NCBI GenBank assembly: GCA_965197385.1
Contig: CBDANA010000009.1
Location: 372,001 to 436,000, forward strand
Direction: 5' to 3'
Length of the DNA stretch: 64,000 bases
From: G963667915 sp965197385
Lineage (GTDB): Bacteria; Acidobacteriota; Vicinamibacteria; Vicinamibacterales; UBA823
Shown: in pieces, positions 37,870-47,671 of the stretch
Layout: every line of letters starts with the position of its first letter
How positions within the stretch are numbered: the stretch's first letter is position 1
Notes under the pieces: model-generated
What the model was told of the DNA's origin: nothing
Database searches by the model: none
The model's input: only the letters and a program-made list of their open reading frames with translations
Translations under genes and position numbers: made by a program

Positions 37870-38153
37870 GTCCACCGGCTCGGACGCGCACGCGAAGCCG
37901 CCGCAGCGTCACGGCGCGTCCCACGCGGTCTCATGCTCGACGACACTTCGATCCTGGCGCTTGCGATACGATGCCGGTCGGCTCGCTGCTCCAAACTTTA
38001 AGAATTCCGCGGGATTGTATCTGAAAGCTGGTCGCCGAACCTGCTGGCGGCTCCGCCGCGCTCCGGACTCGAGGTGATAGGATACCGGCGTGCGTTCGGC
38101 CGCACACGCCCCCGTGGCCCACGTAGAACGTTCTCCGCCCGCGGCGGCCCTAG
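37870..38153. other. Gene-free spacer between IS3 and the inverted-repeat element
   Basis: I find no supported coding region or RNA gene here. Open frames on both strands lack initiation signals and family resemblance. Confidence 0.4.
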
Positions 38154-38311
38154 CAGCCCGTGGTGGAAGTCCCGCTGCATTCGACCGTCGATGCATCCCG
38201 CCGCGCGGCGTTGCTCGTCGGTCAAATACTTCCGGCATTCTCTCTCCTCGCGCCTTGCGCGGCGGGCACCTCGACGCTCTCGGTGCCACGCTGGACTTTC
38301 ACCACGGGCTG
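38154..38311 (+). mobile_element. Short inverted-repeat element (MITE-like), copy B, 158 bp
   Basis: It has the same ends as copies A and C: CAGCCCGTGGTGGAAGTCC at the left (one mismatch) and the standard GGACTTTCACCACGGGCTG at the right. Flanks are CTAG and CTCG. The interior keeps CTGCATTCGACC and the ATTCTCTC region but lacks about 25-30 bp present in A and C. It lies 80 bp before the MFS transporter start and could influence its expression. Confidence 0.78.
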
Positions 38312-38391
38312 CTCGGCCCGTGTGTCCTTCACCGATTCGCCACCGGCCTGTGGACCAACCTCGTCTTTCTAGGTGAAGGACTGTCTCTCGC

Positions 38392-39663
<1,272 letters not shown>

Positions 39664-39674
39664 AGAACCGACGA

Positions 39675-39725
39675 ATGAACGCATCAGATCTCTTCGTCCG
39701 CTGCCTCGAGAAGGAGGGCATCCAA
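39675..39725 (+). pseudogene. N-terminal fragment of the acetolactate-synthase-like enzyme
   Basis: MNASDLFVRCLEKEGIQ is the standard beginning of acetolactate-synthase-type TPP enzymes. It is followed here by unrelated sequence that is antisense to a membrane-protein fragment. The next residues expected (YVFGVPGEEN) begin the remnant at about 35040 on the opposite strand. This is one half of a gene split by inversion. Confidence 0.7.
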
Positions 39726-40002
39726 TTCGAGAACGACAGGGTGGCTGATAGTATGTAGTGCACGGCCGCAAAATCTTCGGCGCCGGCATGCCACCAGTTC
39801 TTGATGAAGCGATTGATGTACTCGAAGTACCATCAACTCAAGGCCGACGCGGGGAACAGGCAAAAGAAAGTAAAACGGTAGGACCGGAACAGGGAGCTCC
39901 GCCGCCGCCGGTAGACGAGTCCGTCAACAGTGAAAATATAACCCAGCCATAACGGAATAAATATGTGATCCTTTAATGGGCCTAACCACGCAAAGCGGTT
40001 CC
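39726..40002 (-). pseudogene. Integral membrane protein fragment with in-frame TGA
   Basis: Read on the minus strand from the IS3 end, the codons give YRNRFAWLGPLKDHIFIPLW, GYIFTVDGLVYRRRRSS, LFPASALS, then TGA, then WYFEYINRFIKNWWHAGAED. The Trp-rich WYFEYINRF region looks like a conserved membrane-protein motif. The frame continues to about 39710, where the TPP-enzyme fragment begins. The 5' part was removed by the IS3 remnant. The base composition is lower in GC than the flanks. The family is not recognised. Confidence 0.5.
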
Positions 40003-41247
40003 TGTACGTCGTCAAACCAATCCGGACCACTGCGGCTGCGTCGCAAGAGAGACGTCCTGCCGTTGTGCCGCGTGGTGCGGCGGCCTCTGATTCTCTCTCC
40101 GTCGTGCTCGTAACGTTCGCTGCTTACTCTGCTCCCGGCGTGCCAGAATCTGCGGTCGCCGGCCGGGGTAGACGTCGGCCGGGGTCACGTTCTGGAGTGA
40201 CTCATGCTAGCGCCGGTGATTGTCGTCTTCCACGAAGCGCGCCAGGGCGCGTTGGAGTTCCCACGGGCTACAGTCCTGCTCGAGCTTGACGACGTGCTTC
40301 ATCGACCGGTGGTCGCGTTCGATCGTTCCTTGCGTCATGGGGTGAGAGGGCGCGCCCCGCGTATGCGCCAGACCGTGCGTGTCCAGGGAGGCGGCCAACT
40401 CTTGCGAGATGTAGCAGGGGCCATTATCACGAAGCAGCCGGGGCCGATGGACGACCCGCACCCGGTCCACCCCGGCCTGGGCCCGGGCCAAGTCGAGCGT
40501 CTCGGTCACGTCCGACGCCTGCATCGACGTCCGAAGCGTCCACGCCAAGATGTAGCGCGAGTCATCGTCGAGCACGGTCGACAGGGAGTACTAGCCCCAC
40601 CCGACCACCTGCAGGGAGGTGAAGTCGGTTTGCCACACCTCGTTGGGCCGGTGCGTCGGATGAGCAACTGTCTTGGCCGCCGAGAGCACCACATACGCCG
40701 GACTGGTGATCAGATCCTCGGCTTTGAGGATGCGATACACGCTGGACTCCGAGAGAAAGTGGCGCTCCCGGTCCGTGCACTGCCACGCTAGCTCGCGGGG
40801 CGACTTTACCGGATCGGCCAGGGCGGCCTCCACGACGCGGTGCCGGACCCGCAGCGGGATACGGTTCCAGTGGCGCCGGGCGGCCGCCGGCCGGGGGACC
40901 AACCCGGCCGCGCCCACGGCCTGGTCGCGGCGATACCACGCGTAGAACGTGGACCGGTGAACCCCCAGCTCCCGTAGCGTACGGCGCACCGACAGATCCG
41001 AGCCCTCCACAAGCCGGATGATCTCGTGCTTCTCGGCCGCGGTCAGTCGCACGTATCGTCCCCCGCACCGGAGACCACCAGATTTTTTTGAGTACGCGAT
41101 TCTCGAGGACCGCCTCGGCCTCGACCTGCTTGAGCTGGCTGTGTTCGCGGCGCAGGTCCTGGACTTCCGTCGACGTCGCTTCGCGTGTCGTATCGCCCAG
41201 CAACCGCTTCTTGCCGGCCTCAAGGAATTCTTTGCTCCAGCGGTCAT
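40003..41247 (-). mobile_element. Decayed IS3-family element, 5'-truncated
   Basis: The minus strand encodes a relative of the 36411-37869 element. The OrfA tail begins at WSKEFLEAGKKRLLGDTTRE, and an A7 run precedes the OrfB frame (RLTAAEKHEIIRLVEGSD, WQTDFTSLQVVGWG, LLRDNGPCYIS). Two in-frame TAG codons interrupt OrfB. One at 40588-40590 is where the intact paralog has Trp (VVGWGWYYLS). One at 40207-40209 is where the paralog has Tyr (NHRRYHEAL). The frame otherwise stays open to the common end GLV-stop. The left part of OrfA is lost at the PilZ gene boundary. Confidence 0.8.
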
Positions 41248-41591
41248 CCAACAGGGCCGAGATCGGGGCGGACGTGGTGCGCGACGAAGGCCGTGAGACG
41301 ATCCCGATCGTGCGTGTTGAACCCCAGGAACTCCACCTCCGAACCGCGCCCATCAACTTCGTTACAGACCACGCCCTGACAGCAAAACTCCTCCGGATCG
41401 GCAGGCAATCGAAACCGGAAGAGCAACAGGCTTCCGATGGGATAGTTGGTGTCGGACTCGATAAGCGCGCCACCTCCACCGAGCACCGCGAAAAGACCCC
41501 GGTCCTTCGTCGGCGGAGCGGCACTGGTGATGGAGATGTCCGTGATGATGTGGATTTCTGTGCGGGGGTAGCGGCGGCGTGAGGGTGGCAT
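41244..41591 (-). CDS. PilZ-domain protein
   Basis: A 115-aa protein with an Arg-rich start (PPSRRRYPRTEIHIITDIS) and later GGGGALIESDTNYPIGSLLL and FCCQGVVCNE. This matches the PilZ beta-barrel that often binds cyclic di-GMP, although the ligand motifs are not perfect. Its last residues coincide with the truncated IS3 element, so a few C-terminal residues may have been replaced. It is upstream of and on the same strand as that remnant. Confidence 0.65.
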   Translation of the reverse strand: MPPSRRRYPRTEIHIITDISITSAAPPTKDRGLFAVLGGGGALIESDTNYPIGSLLLFRFRLPADPEEFCCQGVVCNEVDGRGSEVEFLGFNTHDRDRLTAFVAHHVRPDLGPVG

Positions 41592-41710
41592 CGTTCGAAG
41601 GGTATGTTAGCCCCGCAACGGTCGTTGTCGATTGCCGGGACCGCCTACCGTCCTGTCGGCACCCGCGCACTGACTGTAGCGCAGTCTTTTAAGGCTGCGA
41701 TGCGCTCGCG

Positions 41711-43144
41711 TCACGGAACGGGAACGCGAGCCTTCAGTTCCTCGAACCAGTTGAGGACGAAGACGAGGCCTTCGTTCCCGTCGGTGACCGGCGCGCCGAT
41801 ATCTCTCTGAAGACGAACCGTTCTCCGTCGGGCGCAATGTCGTAGTCGCGCTCAAAGTTGTTGATGAAGCCGCTCAGGCCGAACAGCGGCTCAGGTGTCG
41901 TCGGTGCGAAGCTCGGCTCCGTCGCGACGCGTGCCACCATGAGCTGGACTGGGCCTCTGAAGAACAGCTCCCGCCCGTCGGGTGACCACACCGGCTCGCT
42001 GCCACCGTCTCCCGACACTTGTCAGCGGCCAGCGTCCGCATCGGGAAAGGGCCGCACGTAGACTTCTGTTCGTCTTGACTCAGAGGACATATAGACCATC
42101 CAGCGCCCGTCCGGGCTGATGGCTGGTTGGGTCTCGGTGAACTCCGTGTCAAGGACAAGTTCCATCGTGCGGTCGCCCTCCACGGTCAGGACGTCGATAT
42201 CGCCGGGAAGCTGCTTCATGACCAACCGCCCATCCGCCGACCAGCCATAGGGCCGGGGGGAGTTTGGAGTCTCCAGCAGCCGTTCGACCTCGCCAGTCCC
42301 GTCCGTCGCCTTCCAGAACAGCCCGCCGCCGTCGCGGCTAGAACCAAACACGACCTTGGAGCCATCGGGGGTCCAGAACGGGGCGGTATCGAGGGACTCA
42401 TCGAAGGTCAGCCGCGTCATCGTCGCTCGCGCCAGTCGGATGTGCTCGTCGAGATGAGGACGTCCATCAAGCGGGATGACGCGGACGTCATGGATCATCT
42501 CGTGGTACATCACGACATAGTCGGGGGTCTGAAACAGCTGCACGTTGTTGTTGGAAAAGACCGGCGTCAGCGGTGTCGGCGTCCACATGATGCACCGCTC
42601 ACTCGGCATGCGGTCCTCGGGACCATCCGCCGATCGCGCCGAGCGTGTCCTGGCGTTCCTGGCCCGGCGTCGTCCGGGAAATCCTCCCGTCAGGGGGGTC
42701 CACGACGAGCGACGTGCGATTATGCCCCGCAAGCTCCGTGACCAGGTCCGCCCACAACTCGAATTCGGCCACGCTCCCGGCACGAGCCGCGTTGTCCGCG
42801 TACAGGCGCTCAACCGCGTTCTCTTCCAGCTCCGCGGCTTCCTCGTCCGCGTAGAACTCGCGACCGGCCAGCTCGTCTGGGCGTTCCAGCGGCATCGCGC
42901 TGCGGAAGTCTTAGATGCCACCCAGATCCGGCGCACCCCAGGGCGTGCTGGGTGGTGGTGGCGTCTCCGACGCCATGGTCTGTGTCTGGGCAGCCATGGG
43001 CGTCTGCGCCAGCAACACGCCGGTGATCGCGAGTGCCATCGGAAACAGTGAACTCATGTATCGATTTTTCAATCGGACTCCTCCATCTCCGATAAAAGCG
43101 TCGATCTGATACGGGCCGAGGCGGGCGCCGCGCTCCAATGGCAT
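41711..43144 (-). pseudogene. Chimera: kinase leader, secreted protein, kinase PD40 tail
   Basis: Three parts follow one another. First, codons 1-22 are a Ser/Thr-kinase N terminus (MPLERGARLGPYQIDAFIGD). Second, from an internal ATG at 43057 comes a secreted protein of unknown function (signal SSLFPMALAITGVLLAQTP, then TPWGAPDLGG, PLERPDELAGREF, CIMWTPTP, MIHDVRVIPLDGRPHLD), with TAA at 42911 where Trp is expected and a shift near 42610. Third, joined in frame at about 42445, comes the PD40/TolB-like propeller end of a kinase (RATMTRLTFDESLD, APFWTPDGSKVVF, YVRPFPDADAGR). That last part has TGA at 42022 in place of Trp and a shift near 41815, then VLNWFEELKARVPVP. The kinase domain itself is gone. 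Confidence 0.7.
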
Positions 43145-43164
43145 GGCTGGGAAGCTCGACTATA
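43078..43164 (-). repeat. Ser/Thr-kinase 5' leader, copy X
   Basis: This segment aligns with 43771-43874: a TATAGT box, a start codon, and 22 codons (MPLERGARLGPYQIDAFIG) that form the beginning of a Hanks-type kinase up to its glycine-rich loop. Here the ATG is 14 bases after the box. It is joined to a secreted-protein gene. Confidence 0.65.
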
Positions 43165-43256
43165 GCACCGCGTACTGCGCGCCGCCCGGGGCGGAATCTC
43201 GCTTATCGTCCGGACGGCGGCGGCGGCAAGGCCGCGAAGACGAGGCGCGGTGGCCG

Positions 43257-43733
43257 CTAGCGTGCCACCGCGATGCCAATGGTCTCGAAGTGTGCGCCCC
43301 CGAGCAACGTGCTGGTCCCAATGAACGCGCGGGTCGGCAACGCGCGGTTGAAGTACGTACGATAGATGTCGTTGAACTTGCCGTACAACGATAAGTCCGT
43401 GCAGAACACCTGGAACTGTACGACGTCATCCATCGTCATGCCTTCCCCCTCGACGAGCGCTTTCGTGGCGTCGAGGAGGGTCCGGATCTCCATCTCGATG
43501 TCAGCGTCGAGGTTCCCGGACGTGCCACGCGTTCCGGTATTGCCGGCGATGTACAGCGTATCCCCGAGTCGAAGGCCGCAGCTGAACGCGCGGTTCGGAG
43601 CATCTGTGCCCGGTCCGCCTGGAGTGACGTAGCGGCGGGCCGGCTGTTGCGAGTTGGTCAGGGCCGTGAACGCCAGGGTCAGGGCCACACCGATCGCGAA
43701 CGATGCGCCGACGGAACGATTGATAGACCTCAT
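43257..43733 (-). CDS. Secreted RidA/YjgF-family protein
   Basis: The start chosen at 43733 has AGGGAGAG eight bases upstream and gives a signal peptide (MRSINRSVGASFAIGVALTL). The RidA fold follows: AFSCGLRLGDTLYIAGNTG, LDATKALVEGEGMTMDDVVQ and LPTRAFIGTSTLLGGAHFE, where the Arg is the family's active-site residue. RidA proteins deaminate reactive enamines or imines; exported forms are uncharacterised. The RBS lies just beyond a second copy of the kinase 5' leader, so its transcription may now start from the former kinase promoter. Confidence 0.8.
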   Translation of the reverse strand: MRSINRSVGASFAIGVALTLAFTALTNSQQPARRYVTPGGPGTDAPNRAFSCGLRLGDTLYIAGNTGTRGTSGNLDADIEMEIRTLLDATKALVEGEGMTMDDVVQFQVFCTDLSLYGKFNDIYRTYFNRALPTRAFIGTSTLLGGAHFETIGIAVAR

Positions 43734-43770
43734 GAACATCTCTCCCTGTTTGGTTTCCCTGAGACTGCCC

Positions 43771-43874
43771 CCCCCTCCCCCCGGCCCCGATGGGGGCGTC
43801 GATCGCATACGTGCCGAAGCGGGTGCCGCGCCGCAGGGGCATCTCGAACTGTCCAGGCTGAGGAGGGGATTATA
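43771..43874 (-). repeat. Ser/Thr-kinase 5' leader, copy Y
   Basis: TATAAT (43869-43874) lies 26 bases before an ATG that opens MPLRRGTRFGTYAIDAPIGA, again ending in the glycine-rich loop (GAGGRGG) at a G-rich run. The reading frame then runs out of frame into the RidA gene's leader. It resembles copy X in bases and in breakpoint. Confidence 0.65.
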
Positions 43875-43895
43875 GCGCCTCGGCCGAAGGTGGCA

Positions 43896-45093
43896 GGTTC
43901 AATCGGTCAATGCAACAGCGGTCGCAGTGTATCAGCTGGCGTGGCATATCCCAGCGTCTTGCGTGGACGTAAGTTGAGACGTTGCGCGATGGTGTTGAGA
44001 TCAGCCTGCGTGTAGGTCGAGAGGTTTGTTCCTTTGGGGAAGTATTGCCGCAACAAGCCGTTGGTATTCTCGTTCGTACCTCGCTGCCATGGACTCTGCG
44101 GGTCGCAGAAGTACACCTTCACGTTCGTGGCGACCGTGAAGCGCTTGTGCGAGGCGAATTCGGTCCCACGGTCCCACGTCAGAGACGCCATCAACCCCTT
44201 CGGGAGCGTGCGAACGGCGTTGGCCAGCGCCCGCACGACATTGGCGGTGTCTTTGCCAGCCAGACGAATCAAGAGCAGGAAGCGCGAGTGGCGCTCGACG
44301 AGCGTGGCGATGTGTGAGTTGCGAGCCCCGGTCAGTAAGTCGCCTTCCCAGTGGCCGGGCACGGCCCGATCCGCTGCCTCCGCCGGACGCTCTCGAATCG
44401 AGACGGCGTCGATGATCTGACCACGGCACTGGCCCGCCGTGCTGGCGTGCTTGGACCGACGCATCCGTCGCCGACGGCGAAGGTGGGCGTTCAGGGCTTT
44501 CTTCAGCACCCCGCGACTCTGCACGAAGAGACTGAGATAGATCGTCTCGTGCGACACGTGCAAACAAGGATCCTTCGGAAAGGTCCGTTTGAGCCACCCG
44601 GCGATCTGCTGTGGGGACCAGTCTGCCGCCAGCTTCTCAGCCACCAGGGCACGGAGCAACGGCGAGAGGGCGAGCCGACAGGGTTTCGGACGCCGAGTTC
44701 GGTCCCAGGCACGCGCGTCGGCAACGGACGCACGGTACTGCCGTCGGCCACCGTTCCGTCGCACCTCCCGGCTGATCGTCGATGGCGCTCGACTCAGGCG
44801 CACGGAGTAGCCCCGGGCCAAGCCCCTGGAGATTTCCTCCCGCTCCGTCAGGGTGAGCGAGCGTCGCGACCGGGTCCGTGACGGCGGCGGGATACCCCCA
44901 CGGGCTGACACGACGTGGTGAACTGCTCCCGGGATCCGACCGAGTGCCCGACCGATGTCGCTGAGCGACTCACCTCGCTTCCACCGCTTCCACAGCTCCA
45001 CCTTCTCTCTTGCTGACATCCGTGGACGACGAACGCGACCCATGATCCCTCCTTGCTGTGATCATTCATCGCGTTGCATCGACCCTTTGAACT
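43896..45093 (-). mobile_element. IS30-family insertion sequence (about 1.2 kb)
   Basis: The inverted ends share GTTCAA, GGTC and ATGCAAC blocks (left from 43896; right, on the opposite strand, to 45093). One transposase gene fills the element. No clear target duplication is seen. The left end lies 21 bp from the TATAAT box of kinase leader Y. The right end abuts sequences next to an integrase remnant. Confidence 0.75.
43907..45043 (-). CDS. IS30-family transposase
   Basis: A 378-aa protein. The N-terminal helix-turn-helix parts (REKVELWKRWKRGESLSDIG; EREEISRGLARGYSVRLSRA; PSTISREVRRNGG) precede the catalytic core. The core has Asp in GHWEGDLLTG, Asp in LTWDRGTEFASH and Glu in WQRGTNENTNGLLRQYFP. 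All catalytic residues are present and the length is typical, so the element may be active. Confidence 0.92.
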   Translation of the reverse strand: MGRVRRPRMSAREKVELWKRWKRGESLSDIGRALGRIPGAVHHVVSARGGIPPPSRTRSRRSLTLTEREEISRGLARGYSVRLSRAPSTISREVRRNGGRRQYRASVADARAWDRTRRPKPCRLALSPLLRALVAEKLAADWSPQQIAGWLKRTFPKDPCLHVSHETIYLSLFVQSRGVLKKALNAHLRRRRRMRRSKHASTAGQCRGQIIDAVSIRERPAEAADRAVPGHWEGDLLTGARNSHIATLVERHSRFLLLIRLAGKDTANVVRALANAVRTLPKGLMASLTWDRGTEFASHKRFTVATNVKVYFCDPQSPWQRGTNENTNGLLRQYFPKGTNLSTYTQADLNTIAQRLNLRPRKTLGYATPADTLRPLLH

Positions 45094-45190
45094 CACCGGT
45101 TTAGCTGTTTGTGGCCCGTCCGTCCATCCTGGCCGCCGTTTCCGACTGCCACCCGACACTGCCACTGCCCCCTCTAAAGAGGGCAGCCTA

Positions 45191-45382
45191 AGGGCGGGGA
45201 TTGCCGACCTGCGCTTCCACGACCTGCGCCACGAGGTCAGCTCTCGGTATCTCGAGCACGGCTGGCTGGTCCATCACGTCCGAGACCTACTCGGTCATGC
45301 GAGCCTCGTCACGACCAATCGCTACCTGAACGTCACGACGTCGGATCTCCTGGCTTCGATGCGTCGGACCGATGAAGCGTGA
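45191..45382 (+). pseudogene. Tyrosine recombinase (integrase) C-terminal fragment, left of tRNA-Gly
   Basis: The 63 codons read LRFHDLRHEVSSRYLEHGWL, VRDLLGHASLVTTNRYLNVT and end MRRTDEA. HxxR, the LGHAS histidine and the nucleophile Tyr are present, but the first Arg and the DNA-binding part are missing. It ends 107 bp before the tRNA-Gly gene, on the opposite strand. It marks an old genomic-island integration. Confidence 0.8.
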
Positions 45383-45386
45383 AACG

Positions 45387-45439
45387 GTTGCAAGATCGTT
45401 GCAAGTTCGCCCTCAGGCGAACCACGGCTATCTTGCAAC
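45387..45439. terminator. Nested inverted repeat after the integrase fragment
   Basis: GTTGCAAGAT (45387-45396) pairs with ATCTTGCAAC (45430-45439). Inside it GTTCGCC (45405-45411) pairs with GGCGAAC (45416-45422) around a CTCA loop. It may be a terminator for the integrase gene or part of a recombination site. Confidence 0.5.
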
Positions 45440-45488
45440 GACGCCACCCTGAACGCTGATAATCGCTTGCTTCACTGACGGTTAGAAG

Positions 45489-45563
45489 TGGAGCGGGAGA
45501 CGGGGATCGAACCCGCGACCAACGGCTTGGGAAGCCGTGACTCTACCACTGAGCTACTCCCGC
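45489..45563 (-). tRNA. tRNA-Gly (CCC), CCA encoded
   Basis: On the minus strand GCGGGAG opens a 7-bp acceptor stem with CTCCCGC. The D arm (AGCTCAGTGGTAGAGT) is present. The anticodon loop TTCCCAA between ACGGC and GCCGT gives anticodon CCC. The T arm is GCGGG-TTCGATC-CCCGT. A discriminator T and the CCA end are encoded. Integrase remnants lie on both sides, facing the gene. Confidence 0.95.
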
Positions 45564-45674
45564 CCGACGTGGTACTCAACTTCAGTGAAGCATAGAGTTA
45601 CTGGAATCACTCCTCCTCGATTGAGTGCTGTGATCTGAATCGTACCGGGTTTCTCGGAGACCGAATTCGTTGAA

Positions 45675-46568
45675 TCAGGCCACCTCAGCCTGCTCATAGT
45701 ACTGCGCCTCGAACTCTGCTGGTGGAATGTCCCCGAGCGGCCCCAACAGTCGTCGTGTGTTGAACCAGTCCACCCACGTCAAGGTGGCGAACTCCACGGC
45801 CTCGAGGGTGCGCCACGGGCCCTTCCGTCGAATCACCTCCGTCTTGTACAAGCCGATCACCGATTCGGCGAGGGCATTGTCATAGGCATCGCCTTGGCTG
45901 CCGACCGACGGCGCGATGCCGGCGTCCACGAGGCGATCCGTGTACCGCATCGAGAGATATTGCGACCCGGCATCACTGTGATGTACGAGGCCGGTGAGGG
46001 CGTCGCCCCGGCGGGCGTAGATCGCCTGCTCCAACGCATCCAGCACAAAGTCCGTGCGCATGGAGGCCGACACCCGCCAGCCCACAATGCGGCGCGCAAA
46101 CACGTCGATGACGACCGCGACGTAGACAAAGCCGCCCCAGGTTGCGACGTACGTGAAATCGGAGACCCAGAGCTGATTCGGACGGGTGGCCACGAATCGG
46201 CGGTCAACGAGGTCCACCGGGCGACCGCCCTCACCTGCGGGGGTCGTGGTGACCCAGGCCCGGCCCCGGACGGCCCCGGCAAGGCCCATCGCGCGCATCA
46301 GGCGCGCCACGGTGCAGCGCGCCACGCGGACGCCGTCCCGCCGCAGCTGCTTCCAGACTTTCCGGGGGCCGTAGACCTGCTGGTGCGCGTCATAGACCCG
46401 CTGAATCTCGACGCGGAGCTGATCGTCGCGCGGCGCCCGTGCGGACCGGCGCGTCGGGTGTGTCCGCTGGTGCCGATGGCGATGATACGTCGACGGGGCG
46501 ATCGGCAGCACGGCGCAGATCGGCTCGACCCCGAACACGGCGCGATGGTCGGCGATGAACTGGACCAT
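45675..46568 (-). CDS. IS3-family transposase OrfB
   Basis: A 297-aa integrase-type transposase. The HTH_21 region (RVYDAHQQVYGPRKVWKQLR, ARLMRAMGLAGAVRGR) precedes the core with Asp in LWVSDFTYVATWGG, Asp in LVHHSDAGSQYLS, and Glu in YDNALAESVIGLYKTE. All are present. It follows OrfA on the same strand and is probably expressed as a frameshift fusion. Confidence 0.92.
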   Translation of the reverse strand: MVQFIADHRAVFGVEPICAVLPIAPSTYHRHRHQRTHPTRRSARAPRDDQLRVEIQRVYDAHQQVYGPRKVWKQLRRDGVRVARCTVARLMRAMGLAGAVRGRAWVTTTPAGEGGRPVDLVDRRFVATRPNQLWVSDFTYVATWGGFVYVAVVIDVFARRIVGWRVSASMRTDFVLDALEQAIYARRGDALTGLVHHSDAGSQYLSMRYTDRLVDAGIAPSVGSQGDAYDNALAESVIGLYKTEVIRRKGPWRTLEAVEFATLTWVDWFNTRRLLGPLGDIPPAEFEAQYYEQAEVA

Positions 46569-46573
46569 CGTGG

Positions 46574-46894
46574 CTACGTCCTCCGGCGGTCGAGCTCCGC
46601 CTGGGCGAAATACGCGAACGCTTTCCGCAGGATCTCATTCGCCCGCTTCAGCTCACGGACCTCGCGCTCCAGCTCCTTCAACCGCTCCCGCTCGCTCGTC
46701 GTCAGGCCCGGCCGATGCCCAGCATCACGCTGCGCCTGCCGCACCCACTTCCGCAGCGTCTCCGCCGTGCAGCCGAGCTTCGGCGCCACCGACTGCAGCA
46801 CCGCCCACTCTGAGGCGTGGGCCTCTCGGTGCTCCTCGACCATCCGGACGGCACGTTCGCGCACTTCCGGAGAAAACCGACTTGGACGTCCCAT
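46574..46894 (-). CDS. IS3-family transposase OrfA
   Basis: The start at 46894 (MGRPSRFSPEVRERAVRMVE) is preferred to an upstream ATG because the family begins here. The helix-turn-helix segment (APKLGCTAETLRKWVRQAQRD) and zipper (KELEREVRELKRANEILRKA) end in AYFAQAELDRR, the usual overlap zone with OrfB. The product is 106 aa. Confidence 0.88.
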   Translation of the reverse strand: MGRPSRFSPEVRERAVRMVEEHREAHASEWAVLQSVAPKLGCTAETLRKWVRQAQRDAGHRPGLTTSERERLKELEREVRELKRANEILRKAFAYFAQAELDRRRT

Positions 46895-47014
46895 AGACCC
46901 CATCCTCCCAAGCAATGAGGTCTCCGAGAAACCCGGTACGATTCAATCCGGCTGTTTCTTGACAGGTTGTGGCAGGTTTGTGCCACCTTTTCCGCACCGC
47001 TCCATCGCCAACAT

Positions 47015-47170
47015 CTATTCGCGTAGGTGAATCCACCTGGCGTTGAGGTACGTATCGGTCGTGGCGATGCTCGCATGGCCGAGTAGTTCCTTGACGTGAT
47101 GGAGCGGCAACCCCCGCTCCAACCAGCGCGACCCAGCTTTGTGTCGCAGGTCGTGAAAGTGTAAGTCTAT
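47015..47170 (-). pseudogene. Tyrosine recombinase C-terminal fragment, right of tRNA-Gly
   Basis: The minus-strand codons give DLHFHDLRHKAGSRWLERG, VKELLGHASIATTDTYLNA and end in ARWIHLRE. This is the HxxR/H/Y end of an integrase different from the one at 45191. The catalytic start and DNA-binding domain are missing. Together the two remnants indicate repeated insertions at this tRNA locus. Confidence 0.75.
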
Positions 47171-47671
47171 CGTACGATGCACCGCGCGCGAGGCAGGCGA
47201 GAGTCCCCGTTTCACCGTTTAGACTGTAATGGCGGTGTCCGCGGACCGGGCCGCGGCGCCGCTCAAGCCTTCAAACCGAAAGAGCGCGAAATTCATCTCC
47301 AGACGAGCATCGCGAGCTTGGCAAACGGACACCGCTTAACTTCCGTGTGGACCGGCAGAGGGTCAGGTCAGAGCCTGGATCACTGTCCTACTTCATCGCT
47401 TTTCAGCTCGACGGGGGTCTGTGTTTGAGCACAGGCGGTCGGAAACCGAATACGGAAGTGTGATCCCGATGACAGAGATGACAGAAATAACCGGTTCCAG
47501 GCACGGGAGGCTCCCCGCGCGCGCCTAAAAAACCGTGGTTCGCGGCAGTCCCCACAGACCGCTCCAGCGCGAACGAGTGGTACAGCCTTTGCGAAAGACA
47601 GGTCGCAGCACGAACGGGACCGGAGGTCTCTCTCGCAGAGAACATAGGAATGCAGAACGCGGGGCCAGACC
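47171..47671. other. Spacer between the integrase remnant and the VWFA gene
   Basis: About 500 bp without a supported gene. Frames here lack family resemblance. A plausible leader for the VWFA gene begins late in this region. No terminator or known RNA is recognised. Confidence 0.4.

Larger units (their letters stand above)
45636..46945 (-). mobile_element. Complete IS3-family insertion sequence (1310 bp)
   Basis: The ends are a perfect 27-bp inverted repeat beginning TGAATCGTACCGGG and ending CCCGGTACGATTCA. ATC lies on both outer sides (45633-45635 and 46946-46948), a 3-bp target duplication typical of IS3. It is a different subgroup from the element at 36411. It inserted 72 bp beyond the 5' end of tRNA-Gly, so it may affect that gene's promoter. 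Confidence 0.92.

Noticed and set aside
36405..37875. Target duplication around the first IS3 element
   Set aside because: The bases next to the presumed ends do not match, so exact borders are uncertain.
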